Shown piece by piece: positions 32,198 through 39,989 of a DNA stretch of 64,000 nucleotides (the stretch's first letter is position 1; every line of letters starts with the position of its first letter). The translations under genes and the position numbers were made by a program. Under the pieces are notes generated by a model. The model searched no databases and was not told the origin of the DNA. It saw nothing but the letters and a program-made list of their open reading frames with translations. The DNA is from Bacteroidota bacterium (GTDB lineage: Bacteria > Bacteroidota > Bacteroidia > Chitinophagales > Chitinophagaceae): positions 1 through 64,000 of the forward strand of contig JAEYWX010000017.1 in the NCBI GenBank assembly GCA_023428755.1, given 5' to 3'.

Positions 32198-33538
32198 AAC
32201 TACTACAGTCTTAATAAACAATCGTCCACCGCTTCGTTTAAAGAAGCTACCATACTCGGACAAGCGCCCGACAAAGGATTGTATTTCCCCGAAATTATTC
32301 CGCAGGTTGATAAGGATATTATCAGTAACATCGAAAATATCAGCAACGAAGAAATTGCTTTTCGTGTCATCAAACCGTATGTAGGTAACGAAATAAAAGA
32401 AGAAGAACTGTTCCGTATAGTATCAGAAACAGTCAACTTTCCAATACCATTAGTGCCGGTAACAGATAACATCTCTTCACTCGAATTATTTCACGGACCA
32501 ACCTTGGCGTTTAAAGATGTGGGAGCCCGTTTTATGAGCCGATGTTTGGGTTACTTTACAAAAGCCGGCATTTCAACTTCGCTCAATGCACGGCAACAAA
32601 ACCCTTCGACTCCGCTCAGGGTTACAGTACTCGTTGCTACCAGCGGCGACACAGGCGGTGCTGTTGCCAATGGTTTTTATGATGTGGATGGAGTGGATGT
32701 GGTGATTCTTTATCCCAGCGGTAAAGTAAGCAGCGTGCAGGAAAAACAACTCACCACACTTGGTAAAAACATTCGTGCATTGGAAGTAAACGGCACATTC
32801 GATGATTGTCAGCAGTTAGTAAAGCAGGCGTTTACCGATTCTGATCTCAACAAGCAATTATTTCTTACATCAGCGAACTCTATTAATGTAGCAAGATGGT
32901 TGCCGCAACAGTTTTATTATTTCTTTGCGTACAAACAATGGAAGCAAAAAGATCTGCCGCCGGTTGTTTCAGTCCCCAGTGGCAACTTCGGTAATATTTG
33001 TGCAGGCATTCTAGCAAACATGAGTGGACTACCGGTGCAGCATTTTATTGCAGCCTGCAATGCCAACGATGTGGTGCCGCAGTATATGCACAATCAGCAA
33101 TACCAACCCAAAGCTGCTGTTGCAACCATCAGCAATGCGATGGATGTGGGCAACCCCAGCAATTTTGTTCGCATTCTCGAATTATTCCATCAACAGTTTC
33201 CGCAGCTGAAAGAGAAATTCAGCAGTGTAAGTATAACAGATGAAAAAACAAAACAAACCATGAAACGGGTATTCGATGCAACCGGATATACACTCGATCC
33301 ACATGGAGCAGTTGGCTACCTGGCTTTGGAACAATACCTTCAGCTACATCCTGCATTAAAGGGAATGTTCCTCGAAACGGCGCATCCGGTAAAGTTTTAT
33401 GATGTGGTGGAACCGGTGCTGCAACAATCAATACCATTGCCCGCATCAGTAAACGAAATCATTGATCTTTCGAAAAAGTCAACTGTTATGGATGTGTCGT
33501 TTGTACAGTTAAAAGAATTTTTATTGAAAGCAGTATAA
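32195..33538 (+). CDS. thrC: Threonine synthase
   Basis: A 447-residue PLP enzyme converting O-phosphohomoserine to threonine. Signatures are GLYFPE near the N-terminus, the PLP lysine in FHGPTLAFKDVGARFM, VLVATSGDTGGAVANGF, SANSINVARWLPQQFYYFF and VPSGNFGNICAG. The start is a TTG (32195) giving NYYSLNKQSS, the normal family start apart from the codon; no ATG is available nearby because a TTTTCAAA repeat abuts it. About 15 extra residues (STSLNARQQNPSTPLR), encoded by two hairpin repeats at 32569-32622, interrupt the family sequence just before VTVLVATSGDTGG, in frame. The insert is close to the active-site loop, so activity deserves testing. Last gene of thrABC. Confidence 0.93.
   Translation: MNYYSLNKQSSTASFKEATILGQAPDKGLYFPEIIPQVDKDIISNIENISNEEIAFRVIKPYVGNEIKEEELFRIVSETVNFPIPLVPVTDNISSLELFHGPTLAFKDVGARFMSRCLGYFTKAGISTSLNARQQNPSTPLRVTVLVATSGDTGGAVANGFYDVDGVDVVILYPSGKVSSVQEKQLTTLGKNIRALEVNGTFDDCQQLVKQAFTDSDLNKQLFLTSANSINVARWLPQQFYYFFAYKQWKQKDLPPVVSVPSGNFGNICAGILANMSGLPVQHFIAACNANDVVPQYMHNQQYQPKAAVATISNAMDVGNPSNFVRILELFHQQFPQLKEKFSSVSITDEKTKQTMKRVFDATGYTLDPHGAVGYLALEQYLQLHPALKGMFLETAHPVKFYDVVEPVLQQSIPLPASVNEIIDLSKKSTVMDVSFVQLKEFLLKAV
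32569..32622. repeat. Pair of TCGACTTCGCTC-type hairpins inside thrC
   Basis: Cores TCAACTTCGCTC (32573-32584) with arms CATT/AATG, and TCGACTCCGCTC (32606-32617) with arms ACCCT/AGGGT. Their spacing (21 nt between cores) is nearly that of the pair in the mutase gene (20 nt). The insertion preserves the thrC frame. Confidence 0.8.
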
Positions 33539-33645
33539 TTTTTTTTCATCCACATTTTCTTTTTCCCTAAATTGAGCAAAGAGTTGCCTGCCGTACAAGA
33601 ATCAGTACGTATGCGACTCTTTTTGTTTTATTAACACTCAAAATC

Positions 33646-35094
33646 ATGATGGACAGCGAACAACTGATAAAGCATTATCAGACCGGCCCTGCATTGTTTG
33701 ACGAAATGCAGAAAAGCGGCCACATCCGGCTGCCTTATCAAAAGCTGGTTGAAACAATCCGGGAGCATAGCATTGATGAACTGCATTTCAAACATAAACT
33801 CGCAGGTGAACTGTTCATGAACCAGGGCATCACCTTTACGGTGTATAGCGATGATGCAGGCATAGAGCGCATCTTTCCATTTGATATTCTTCCCCGCATT
33901 ATTACTGCCGCAGAATGGGATCATGTAGAAAAAGGAATTACACAACGGTTGAAAGCGTTGAACCTTTTTTTAAAAGACATATATCACGAACAGCAGATCA
34001 TTAAAGATGGAATTATTCCCGGTGAGTTGATTGCATCCTGTCAGCATTACCTGCGGGAAGTAGCCGGTATTAAAGTGCCGCATAATATTTACGTGCACAT
34101 TTCCGGTATTGATTTAATTCGTGGCGAAGATGGAACGTTTTATATTCTGGAAGATAATTTACGTACCCCATCAGGCGTATCGTATATGCTGGAGAACAGG
34201 GAAGTAACCAAACGCCTGTTCCCCGATCTTTTGGCAAAAGCAAAAGTGCGGATGGTGAATAATTATCCGTTACTGTTGCATAATAATTTAATGGCATTGT
34301 CGCCCAGACCGGTTTCCAATCCAACTGTTGTGTTACTTACGCCAGGTATTTATAATTCGGCCTATTACGAACATACATTTCTTGCACGGCAAATGGGTAT
34401 TCAGCTGGTGGAAGGAAGAGATTTGGTAATTGACAATCACAAAGTGTATATGAAAACAACCGGCGGGTTGCAACAGGTAGATGTAATTTATCGCCGCATT
34501 GATGATGAATACATGGATCCGTTGTTGTTCAAACCCGATAGTATGTTGGGTGTGCCCGGTATCATGGGTGCCTACAGGAAAGGAACTGTTGCTCTTGCAA
34601 ATGCAGTAGGAAATGGAGTGGCCGATGATAAAGCCGTATATGCTTATGTGCCGGCCATGATAAAATATTATTTGAACGAAGATCCCATTTTGCAAAATGT
34701 TCCAACCTATCAGTTGAGTAATGAAGATGAACGCAAATATGTATTTGAAAATATACAGAAGATGGTGGTGAAGCGAACCAATCAGAGTGGGGGATATGGT
34801 ATGCTCATGGGTAACAAAGCTAGCGATGAAGAAATACGTTTGTTCATCAACGCCATTGAAAAAAGTCCGAGAGAGTTTATTGCACAACCCATTATTCAAT
34901 TATCAACTGTTCCATGTTTTATTGATGGGCAGTTACGGGCAAGACATGTGGATCTTCGTCCATATGCATTGTGTGGGCCGGATGGGGTAAAAATTGTGCC
35001 CGGTGGTTTAACACGTGTTGCGTTGAAAGAAGGTTCATTAGTTGTAAACTCATCGCAGGGTGGTGGCAGTAAGGATACGTGGGTGGTAGATTGA
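33646..35094 (+). CDS. Circularly permuted ATP-grasp type 2 protein
   Basis: A 482-residue protein of the CP_ATPgrasp_2 (formerly DUF404/DUF407) family, predicted amidoligases that form peptide-like bonds. Signatures include RIFPFDILPRIITAAEWDHVEKGITQR, the YHEQQIIKDGIIP segment, GIDLIRGEDGTFYILEDNLRTPSGVSYMLENR (ATP/Mg region) and VVKRTNQSGGYGMLMG. It is first in a three-gene set with an alpha-E protein and a transglutaminase-fold protein. This known association has been proposed to make or trim an unidentified peptide or peptide-tag product. The substrate is unknown. Confidence 0.92.
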   Translation: MMDSEQLIKHYQTGPALFDEMQKSGHIRLPYQKLVETIREHSIDELHFKHKLAGELFMNQGITFTVYSDDAGIERIFPFDILPRIITAAEWDHVEKGITQRLKALNLFLKDIYHEQQIIKDGIIPGELIASCQHYLREVAGIKVPHNIYVHISGIDLIRGEDGTFYILEDNLRTPSGVSYMLENREVTKRLFPDLLAKAKVRMVNNYPLLLHNNLMALSPRPVSNPTVVLLTPGIYNSAYYEHTFLARQMGIQLVEGRDLVIDNHKVYMKTTGGLQQVDVIYRRIDDEYMDPLLFKPDSMLGVPGIMGAYRKGTVALANAVGNGVADDKAVYAYVPAMIKYYLNEDPILQNVPTYQLSNEDERKYVFENIQKMVVKRTNQSGGYGMLMGNKASDEEIRLFINAIEKSPREFIAQPIIQLSTVPCFIDGQLRARHVDLRPYALCGPDGVKIVPGGLTRVALKEGSLVVNSSQGGGSKDTWVVD

Positions 35095-35225
35095 GAGAAA
35101 ATGGAAAGTTCAAAGTGGAAAGTAGGAAATAAGAAGAAAAACAGATGCAGGTTGCTGGTTACAAGTAAGGGTGACCGTACTGTTTGACCAGAAACAAATC
35201 ATAAACCTAAAACCAAAGATCATAC

Positions 35226-36167
35226 ATGTTATCTCGTGTTGCTGATTCAATGTTCTGGATGAACCGTTATATGGAACGGGCCGAAGGATTGTTGCGTGTA
35301 TTGCTCACCAATTATGTACTGTCGCTCGATAAAGGTTCGTATGATGTGTATTCATGGCGGCCGGTGTTGGAAACATTTGGCCATCTTACCAACGATGAAA
35401 TAAAAGAACTGGAACATTCATCGGCCAATACATTGCAATACATCATTCTGCGGCAGTCGAATCCCAATTCATTGCGTTGTATCATCAACAAAGCAAGAGA
35501 AAATGCAAGAGGCATGCAGGATCATATTACAAAAGAAGTGTGGGAAGAAGTGAACCTCATGTATCACACCGTTAATCAATCGGGATTAGAAAAAAAACTG
35601 GCAGGTGCTGAAGCGTTGCCAACCATCGACCGGTTGTTGAAGCTTTGTCTTACCTATGTTGGTGTTACCGATACTACCATGCCTCGTGGAATGGGTTGGA
35701 ATTTTATGAGCCTGGGTCGTTTTATTGAACGGGCTGTGCTCACTGCCGATATTACGTACAAACATTTTGAACAGGTGAATTTTGAACTGGATGAACACAA
35801 AGATATTTTCTACTGGCGCAACCTGTTGCTGTCGCTTTCCGGTTACGAATTGCATTTGAAGCATTACCAAAGCCATGCTATTAATGGCAATGTGCTGAAC
35901 CAGGCAGTGTTTAATCAGCAGTTCCCACGGTCGGTTGTTTATTCGCTGTCACGGTTGGAAAAATACCTCAAAGAAGTGTTGGAAGAAAACGAACCTCCTC
36001 AAAAAGAAATGCTGTACCGGGAATTTGGACGTATCTACAGCCGTGTAAAATTTGCTGATGAAAGCTCCATCAAACAAATTACATTGCAACGCTTTTTACA
36101 GGATACCAAACAGGACCTGTTGAAATTTTCACATGTATTGGGACAACAATTTTTCTCGTACGCTTAA
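35226..36167 (+). CDS. Alpha-E domain protein
   Basis: A 313-residue helical protein of the Alpha-E (DUF403) family, beginning LSRVADSMFWMNRYMERAEGLLRVLL, the hallmark start. SLRCIINKARENARGMQDHITKEVWEEVN follows, and WNFMSLGRFIERAVLTADIT comes later. Alpha-E proteins are the constant partners of circularly permuted ATP-grasp and transglutaminase-like proteins, and may scaffold or hold the product. There is no catalytic motif of a known enzyme. It lies between those partners: 131 bp after the ATP-grasp gene and 8 bp before the transglutaminase gene. Confidence 0.92.
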   Translation: MLSRVADSMFWMNRYMERAEGLLRVLLTNYVLSLDKGSYDVYSWRPVLETFGHLTNDEIKELEHSSANTLQYIILRQSNPNSLRCIINKARENARGMQDHITKEVWEEVNLMYHTVNQSGLEKKLAGAEALPTIDRLLKLCLTYVGVTDTTMPRGMGWNFMSLGRFIERAVLTADITYKHFEQVNFELDEHKDIFYWRNLLLSLSGYELHLKHYQSHAINGNVLNQAVFNQQFPRSVVYSLSRLEKYLKEVLEENEPPQKEMLYREFGRIYSRVKFADESSIKQITLQRFLQDTKQDLLKFSHVLGQQFFSYA

Positions 36168-36175
36168 ATTCAAGG

Positions 36176-37114
36176 ATGCCGGTTTTTCAGATTCATCACG
36201 TTACGAAATATACGTACAACAGGCCTGTAAAGGAAAGTGTAAATCAGTTGCGTATCTATCCAGTTGCTTCCGGTCAGCAGGATATTTTGCAACACGAAGT
36301 AACCATTACTTCCGATCCGGAAATGTTTTTCTTTTTGGATTACTGGGGTAACCGTTGTGCCGATTTCAGTTTGCTGGAAGCACATACGTCACTTGTTATT
36401 GATAGCCGTGTAGTGGTTCGTACCATTGCAGGTGATGAAATGCCGCATGCGCCCGCAACACTCCGGGAACTGGCTTCATATCTTGAAAAAGATTTTCATC
36501 TGCTTGAGTTGGCACGACCGGAAGAAATTCAATCGACACACGCAATTGAAGAAATCATACAGTCGCTCGATTGCGGACACAAATCAATTGTACAGATTGT
36601 AGAAGCATGTTCTGCTCATATTTTTTCTGCGTTCAAATACATCAAAGGCATTACCAATATTGAAACAACAGTGGATGAAATATTGGAGCATCGCAGCGGT
36701 GTATGCCAGGATTTTGCACATGTGCTGTTACAATTGCTGCGTACCATGGGAATCCCATCACGGTATGTGAGTGGTTATATCTGTCCCAACAAAAACGGCA
36801 TGCGGGGCGAAGGAGCAACGCATGCATGGGTAGAAGCATGGGTGCCGCAACTTGGCTGGACCGGCATTGACCCAACCAATAACGTGTGGGCTACCTCACA
36901 CCATGTAAAACTGGCTGTGGGCCGTGATTTTAATGATTGCACACCCGTTAAGGGAACCTTCAAAGGACTGGCAAAGCAAATACTCTCCGTATATGTGTCA
37001 GTAGGTTATGAAGACGGGCACGTGTTTGAAGAGCTGAATGATGTACAGATGATTGTTACAGAAACAGCGTTGGAAGCAGAACGTCAGCAGGCCGAAGAAT
37101 CCGCACAACAGTAA
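36176..37114 (+). CDS. Transglutaminase-like cysteine peptidase-fold protein
   Basis: A 312-residue protein with the N-terminal bacterial transglutaminase-like beta domain (FQIHHVTKYTYNRPVKESVNQLRIYP) and a transglutaminase core. The triad is visible: Cys in HRSGVCQDFAHVLLQLLRTMGIPSRYVSGYI, His in GATHAWVEAWVPQLGW and Asp in GIDPTNN. Family members are usually amidases or peptidases. As the third gene of the ATP-grasp/alpha-E set, it probably cuts or trims the product of the ligase (published genomic prediction, no experiment known to me). No signal peptide, so cytoplasmic. Confidence 0.93.
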   Translation: MPVFQIHHVTKYTYNRPVKESVNQLRIYPVASGQQDILQHEVTITSDPEMFFFLDYWGNRCADFSLLEAHTSLVIDSRVVVRTIAGDEMPHAPATLRELASYLEKDFHLLELARPEEIQSTHAIEEIIQSLDCGHKSIVQIVEACSAHIFSAFKYIKGITNIETTVDEILEHRSGVCQDFAHVLLQLLRTMGIPSRYVSGYICPNKNGMRGEGATHAWVEAWVPQLGWTGIDPTNNVWATSHHVKLAVGRDFNDCTPVKGTFKGLAKQILSVYVSVGYEDGHVFEELNDVQMIVTETALEAERQQAEESAQQ

Positions 37115-37228
37115 GTACTTTCACTTAAAATTGAACTTTAAACGGGTTGGCCTGTTGAATATAAAAACCATTCTGCTTATATTCACATTGATTTATCCAA
37201 GTATTCGTAAAACCAAAACCAGTGTCCA

Positions 37229-37480
37229 ATGATCAAACTATTTTTCGACGACCAGTCGCACATTGCAGATGAATTTTCAATTATTGAAGATCATACCAGC
37301 CAGCTCGCCCGTTTAGCTTTTCACAAAATCAATGCGTACAAACTTTCCTTGCAAAATCAGGCGTTTTGTATGAGCCGTAATGAACTGCAGGATTTGATTA
37401 AAGCAACCCTGTTCAATTACACGCATCCTTGTACAATTTTGCAGCAGGTGAATTATTTTAACGACTGCACCGAAAACTGA
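37229..37480 (+). CDS. Small protein of unknown function
   Basis: An 83-residue frame starting at 37229 (MIKLFFDDQSHIADEF) with mixed helical character, no membrane segment and no recognised motif. It fills the space between the transglutaminase gene and the next conserved gene with the same strand and similar composition, which favours a real gene. There is no other evidence. Confidence 0.4.
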   Translation: MIKLFFDDQSHIADEFSIIEDHTSQLARLAFHKINAYKLSLQNQAFCMSRNELQDLIKATLFNYTHPCTILQQVNYFNDCTEN

Positions 37481-37553
37481 TTTTAATTTTTTATTTAACG
37501 CTTCATCGTTCAACTTTGCAGTAGTTACCTGTATAGTGCAGGGAAGAATAACT

Positions 37554-38120
37554 ATGCATACGATCGAACCTTTTTATAACTGGCGTCATATTTACACAAC
37601 GGAAGAAGATGAACGGTCTCCTTTTTTCGGGCGGCAGTACTCTGAATTTGAATTTTCGCACACAGTTTACAACTACTATATCCATCCGCAATGGGATGAA
37701 TTTGGCAGCCGCACCCTGTACCTAAAAATACTCATCGCTGATTATGCAGAGAAATATGCCATCATTGAAATGATCGGCGAATGGAACGATGCAATTGAGA
37801 ACGACATTATGGAATTGAAACGTGAAGTGATCGATAAACTGATGGCGGAAGGTATTTACAAGTTTATACTCATTGCCGAAAGCGTACTCAACTTTCACAG
37901 CAGCGAAAAAGATTATTACCAGGAATGGTACGAAGAATGTGTGGATGAAAATGGCTGGACCATTATCCTCAACATGCCCGAACAAACCCAATATGATTTC
38001 AAGAAACTAAAACTCAACCGTTATCTTGAATTAATGGAATTGGATAACTGGCGCATTTATAAGCCCTACCACCTGTTCAAAAAAATTGACGCCGAGCAAA
38101 ACAAGCGACTTGAAGTATGA
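37554..38120 (+). CDS. Conserved protein of unknown function, cytoplasmic
   Basis: A 188-residue protein rich in aromatic and acidic residues (MHTIEPFYNWRHIYTTEEDERSPFFGRQYSEFEFSHTVYNYYIHPQWDEFGS, in parts). The order is N-terminal tyrosine-rich strand region, a central LYLKILIADYAEKYAIIEMIGEWNDAIENDI, then EGIYKFILIAESVLNFH. I believe close homologues are widespread in Bacteroidota without a known function. No signal peptide or membrane helix. A CAACTTTG at 37510-37517 may be its promoter, which supports the start at 37554 rather than an upstream GTG-type start. Confidence 0.75.
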   Translation: MHTIEPFYNWRHIYTTEEDERSPFFGRQYSEFEFSHTVYNYYIHPQWDEFGSRTLYLKILIADYAEKYAIIEMIGEWNDAIENDIMELKREVIDKLMAEGIYKFILIAESVLNFHSSEKDYYQEWYEECVDENGWTIILNMPEQTQYDFKKLKLNRYLELMELDNWRIYKPYHLFKKIDAEQNKRLEV

Positions 38121-38224
38121 TTTTTCCGTTCGGGAAAAATACCCCCTTGTAGGTATAGATTGTTGCCAAAAGAAGCTGCAACTTTACCCAATTACTCAAT
38201 CCACATTTCAAAAAACAGAATCGT

Positions 38225-39040
38225 ATGAAACGTAATCGCCTCCTGCTGCTTGCCGCTTTGTTATGCAGCAGCACCACTTTACTAACTGCTCAATCAAGTC
38301 TCGATCAGCAATCGGGTGGTTCTAAACAGCAGCCAGCCGGAGCTCCCAAACAAAAAACAGAGATCAAGAAAAATATTGTGAAGGTAAACCTGATGGCCCT
38401 TGGTTTAAGAAACTATTCATTCCAGTACGAGCGTGTGTTGAGCAAACATGTGTCGCTTGCATTGGGTGTGCGCACCATGCCAACAGGCGGTTTACCTTTT
38501 AAAAATAACATCATCGAAGCTGTAGGTTCCGGCGAACCACAGGTTACGCAGGCCATCAATGATTTTAAAGCCGGCAATTTTGCCGTAACACCTGAGGTAC
38601 GGTTTTATCTGAGTAAAAAAGGGTATGGCCGTGGTTTTTATATTGCTCCTTATTACCGCTTTGCAAAATTTAATTCAGAAGAATTGCCCATTGAATTTGA
38701 TGCCGATGGTGGTGGTACCAAAACCATCAAATTAAAAGGTGATGTTACAACCCACAGTGGCGGTTTAATGTTTGGTGCACAATGGCAGCTCGGAAAAGTG
38801 GTTACACTCGACTGGTGGATATTGGGCGGGCATTATGGTACCAGCAGCGGAACCCTCAGTGGAATTCCATCACCAGCTTTAACCGCTAATGAACAGGACG
38901 AAATCAGAAACATCATTAACGATTTCGATCTGCCGTTAACAAAAATTACGGCAGAGGTAAATGCAAACAATGTAAAAGCAATTGTTGATGGTCCGTGGGC
39001 GGGTGTAAGAGCCGGACTAACACTCGGTATCCGCTTTTAG
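38225..39040 (+). CDS. Outer-membrane beta-barrel protein (DUF3575-like)
   Basis: A 271-residue exported protein with a signal peptide (MKRNRLLLLAALLCSSTTLLTAQ) and a Gln/Ser/Pro-rich linker. It is then built of alternating strands typical of small outer-membrane barrels: VKVNLMALGLRNYSFQYERVLS, VSLALGVRTMP, FAVTPEVRFYLS, GFYIAPYYRFAKF, HSGGLMFGAQWQLG, and a last strand ending in aromatic Phe (GLTLGIRF). The length and strand order resemble DUF3575 proteins; that match is tentative. Its ligand is unknown. Confidence 0.75.
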   Translation: MKRNRLLLLAALLCSSTTLLTAQSSLDQQSGGSKQQPAGAPKQKTEIKKNIVKVNLMALGLRNYSFQYERVLSKHVSLALGVRTMPTGGLPFKNNIIEAVGSGEPQVTQAINDFKAGNFAVTPEVRFYLSKKGYGRGFYIAPYYRFAKFNSEELPIEFDADGGGTKTIKLKGDVTTHSGGLMFGAQWQLGKVVTLDWWILGGHYGTSSGTLSGIPSPALTANEQDEIRNIINDFDLPLTKITAEVNANNVKAIVDGPWAGVRAGLTLGIRF

Positions 39041-39068
39041 TAATTCATTCAATACAATGATCTCTTTC

Positions 39069-39096
39069 AATGCCCTTGTAACAAGGGCATTTTTTA
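39069..39096 (+). terminator. Terminator of the barrel protein gene
   Basis: AATGCCCTTG-TAA-CAAGGGCATT followed by TTTTT, 28 bp after the stop codon. Confidence 0.9.
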
Positions 39097-39139
39097 TTGT
39101 ATAAATCATACTTATTGCATTTTGGAACTGTTCATACCC

Positions 39140-39147
39140 TAAATTTG
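39140..39147 (+). promoter_or_regulatory. Bacteroidota -7 element for the sdh operon
   Basis: TAAATTTG matches TAnnTTTG, with a TTG at 39115-39117 as possible -33 element 22 bp upstream. The sdhC start is 26 nt downstream. Confidence 0.65.
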
Positions 39148-39173
39148 CAACGGCTTCCCAAAACTATTTTGTT

Positions 39174-39881
39174 ATGACGTTCAAGCAGATGTTTACTTCT
39201 TCAATTGGTAAAAAATTAGTGATGGGCCTTACGGGCTTGTTTCTTATTTCCTTTTTAATTATTCACGTAAGTATTAATGCTACCATTTTTGCTGATTTGT
39301 TTAACCCTGATGATAATGGTCAGATGTTTAACAAAGCGGCGCATTTTATGGCTTCTACCGTTCTTATCCGGATTCTGGAAGTTGGGTTAATGGCGGGTAT
39401 TGTGTTGCACATTGTGCAAGGATACATGCTTACGCTGCAAAACCAAAAAGCCCGTTCAACAGCCTATGCGGTTGATATGGGTAATAAAGGAAGCAAATGG
39501 TACAGCCGCAGCATGGGTTTGCTCGGAACACTTCTCCTGTTATTTTTCGTAATTCACTTCAGCCATTTTTGGGTACCTGCCCGTTTTACAGAGGCCGGGC
39601 TTGAATTCCCGGTTGAATACAATGGTGTATTGATGCACGATATGTTTGGATTAATGAAAGTAACCTTCAGCGAACTGTGGGTGGTGATCGTGTACATTGT
39701 TGGATGTATTTCGTTGTTCTGGCATTTGCTGCACGGTTTCCAAAGCGCCTTTCGTACGATTGGTGTAAGCAACAATCGTTACCTTTTGTTGTTAAACTCT
39801 GTGGGATTGGGTTTTTCAATCCTTGTAAGTGTGTTATTTGCATTGATGCCCGTTGCGATGTACCTCAAGTGGATCGAATAA
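39174..39881 (+). CDS. sdhC: Succinate dehydrogenase cytochrome b subunit
   Basis: A 235-residue membrane subunit of the single-polypeptide b-type (b558) found in Bacteroidota and Firmicutes. It has five hydrophobic helices: GLFLISFLIIHVSINATIF, MASTVLIRILEVGLMAGIVLHIVQGYMLT, GLLGTLLLLFFVIHFSHFW, LWVVIVYIVGCISLFWHLLHGF and SVGLGFSILVSVLFALM. Histidines in these helices (IIHVS, LHIVQ, IHFSHF, WHLLHGF) are the expected ligands of two hemes b. It anchors SdhA/SdhB and passes electrons to quinone. First gene of sdhCAB. Confidence 0.93.
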   Translation: MTFKQMFTSSIGKKLVMGLTGLFLISFLIIHVSINATIFADLFNPDDNGQMFNKAAHFMASTVLIRILEVGLMAGIVLHIVQGYMLTLQNQKARSTAYAVDMGNKGSKWYSRSMGLLGTLLLLFFVIHFSHFWVPARFTEAGLEFPVEYNGVLMHDMFGLMKVTFSELWVVIVYIVGCISLFWHLLHGFQSAFRTIGVSNNRYLLLLNSVGLGFSILVSVLFALMPVAMYLKWIE

Positions 39882-39989
39882 GTACAAACGTTGAAGTGTG
39901 CGACGCAACAAAAGCCACACACATAGCACAAAAGCTGGCTACCAAAAAAATACCTCTTAAACTTGTACGATAACCGAATTTGATACGAT

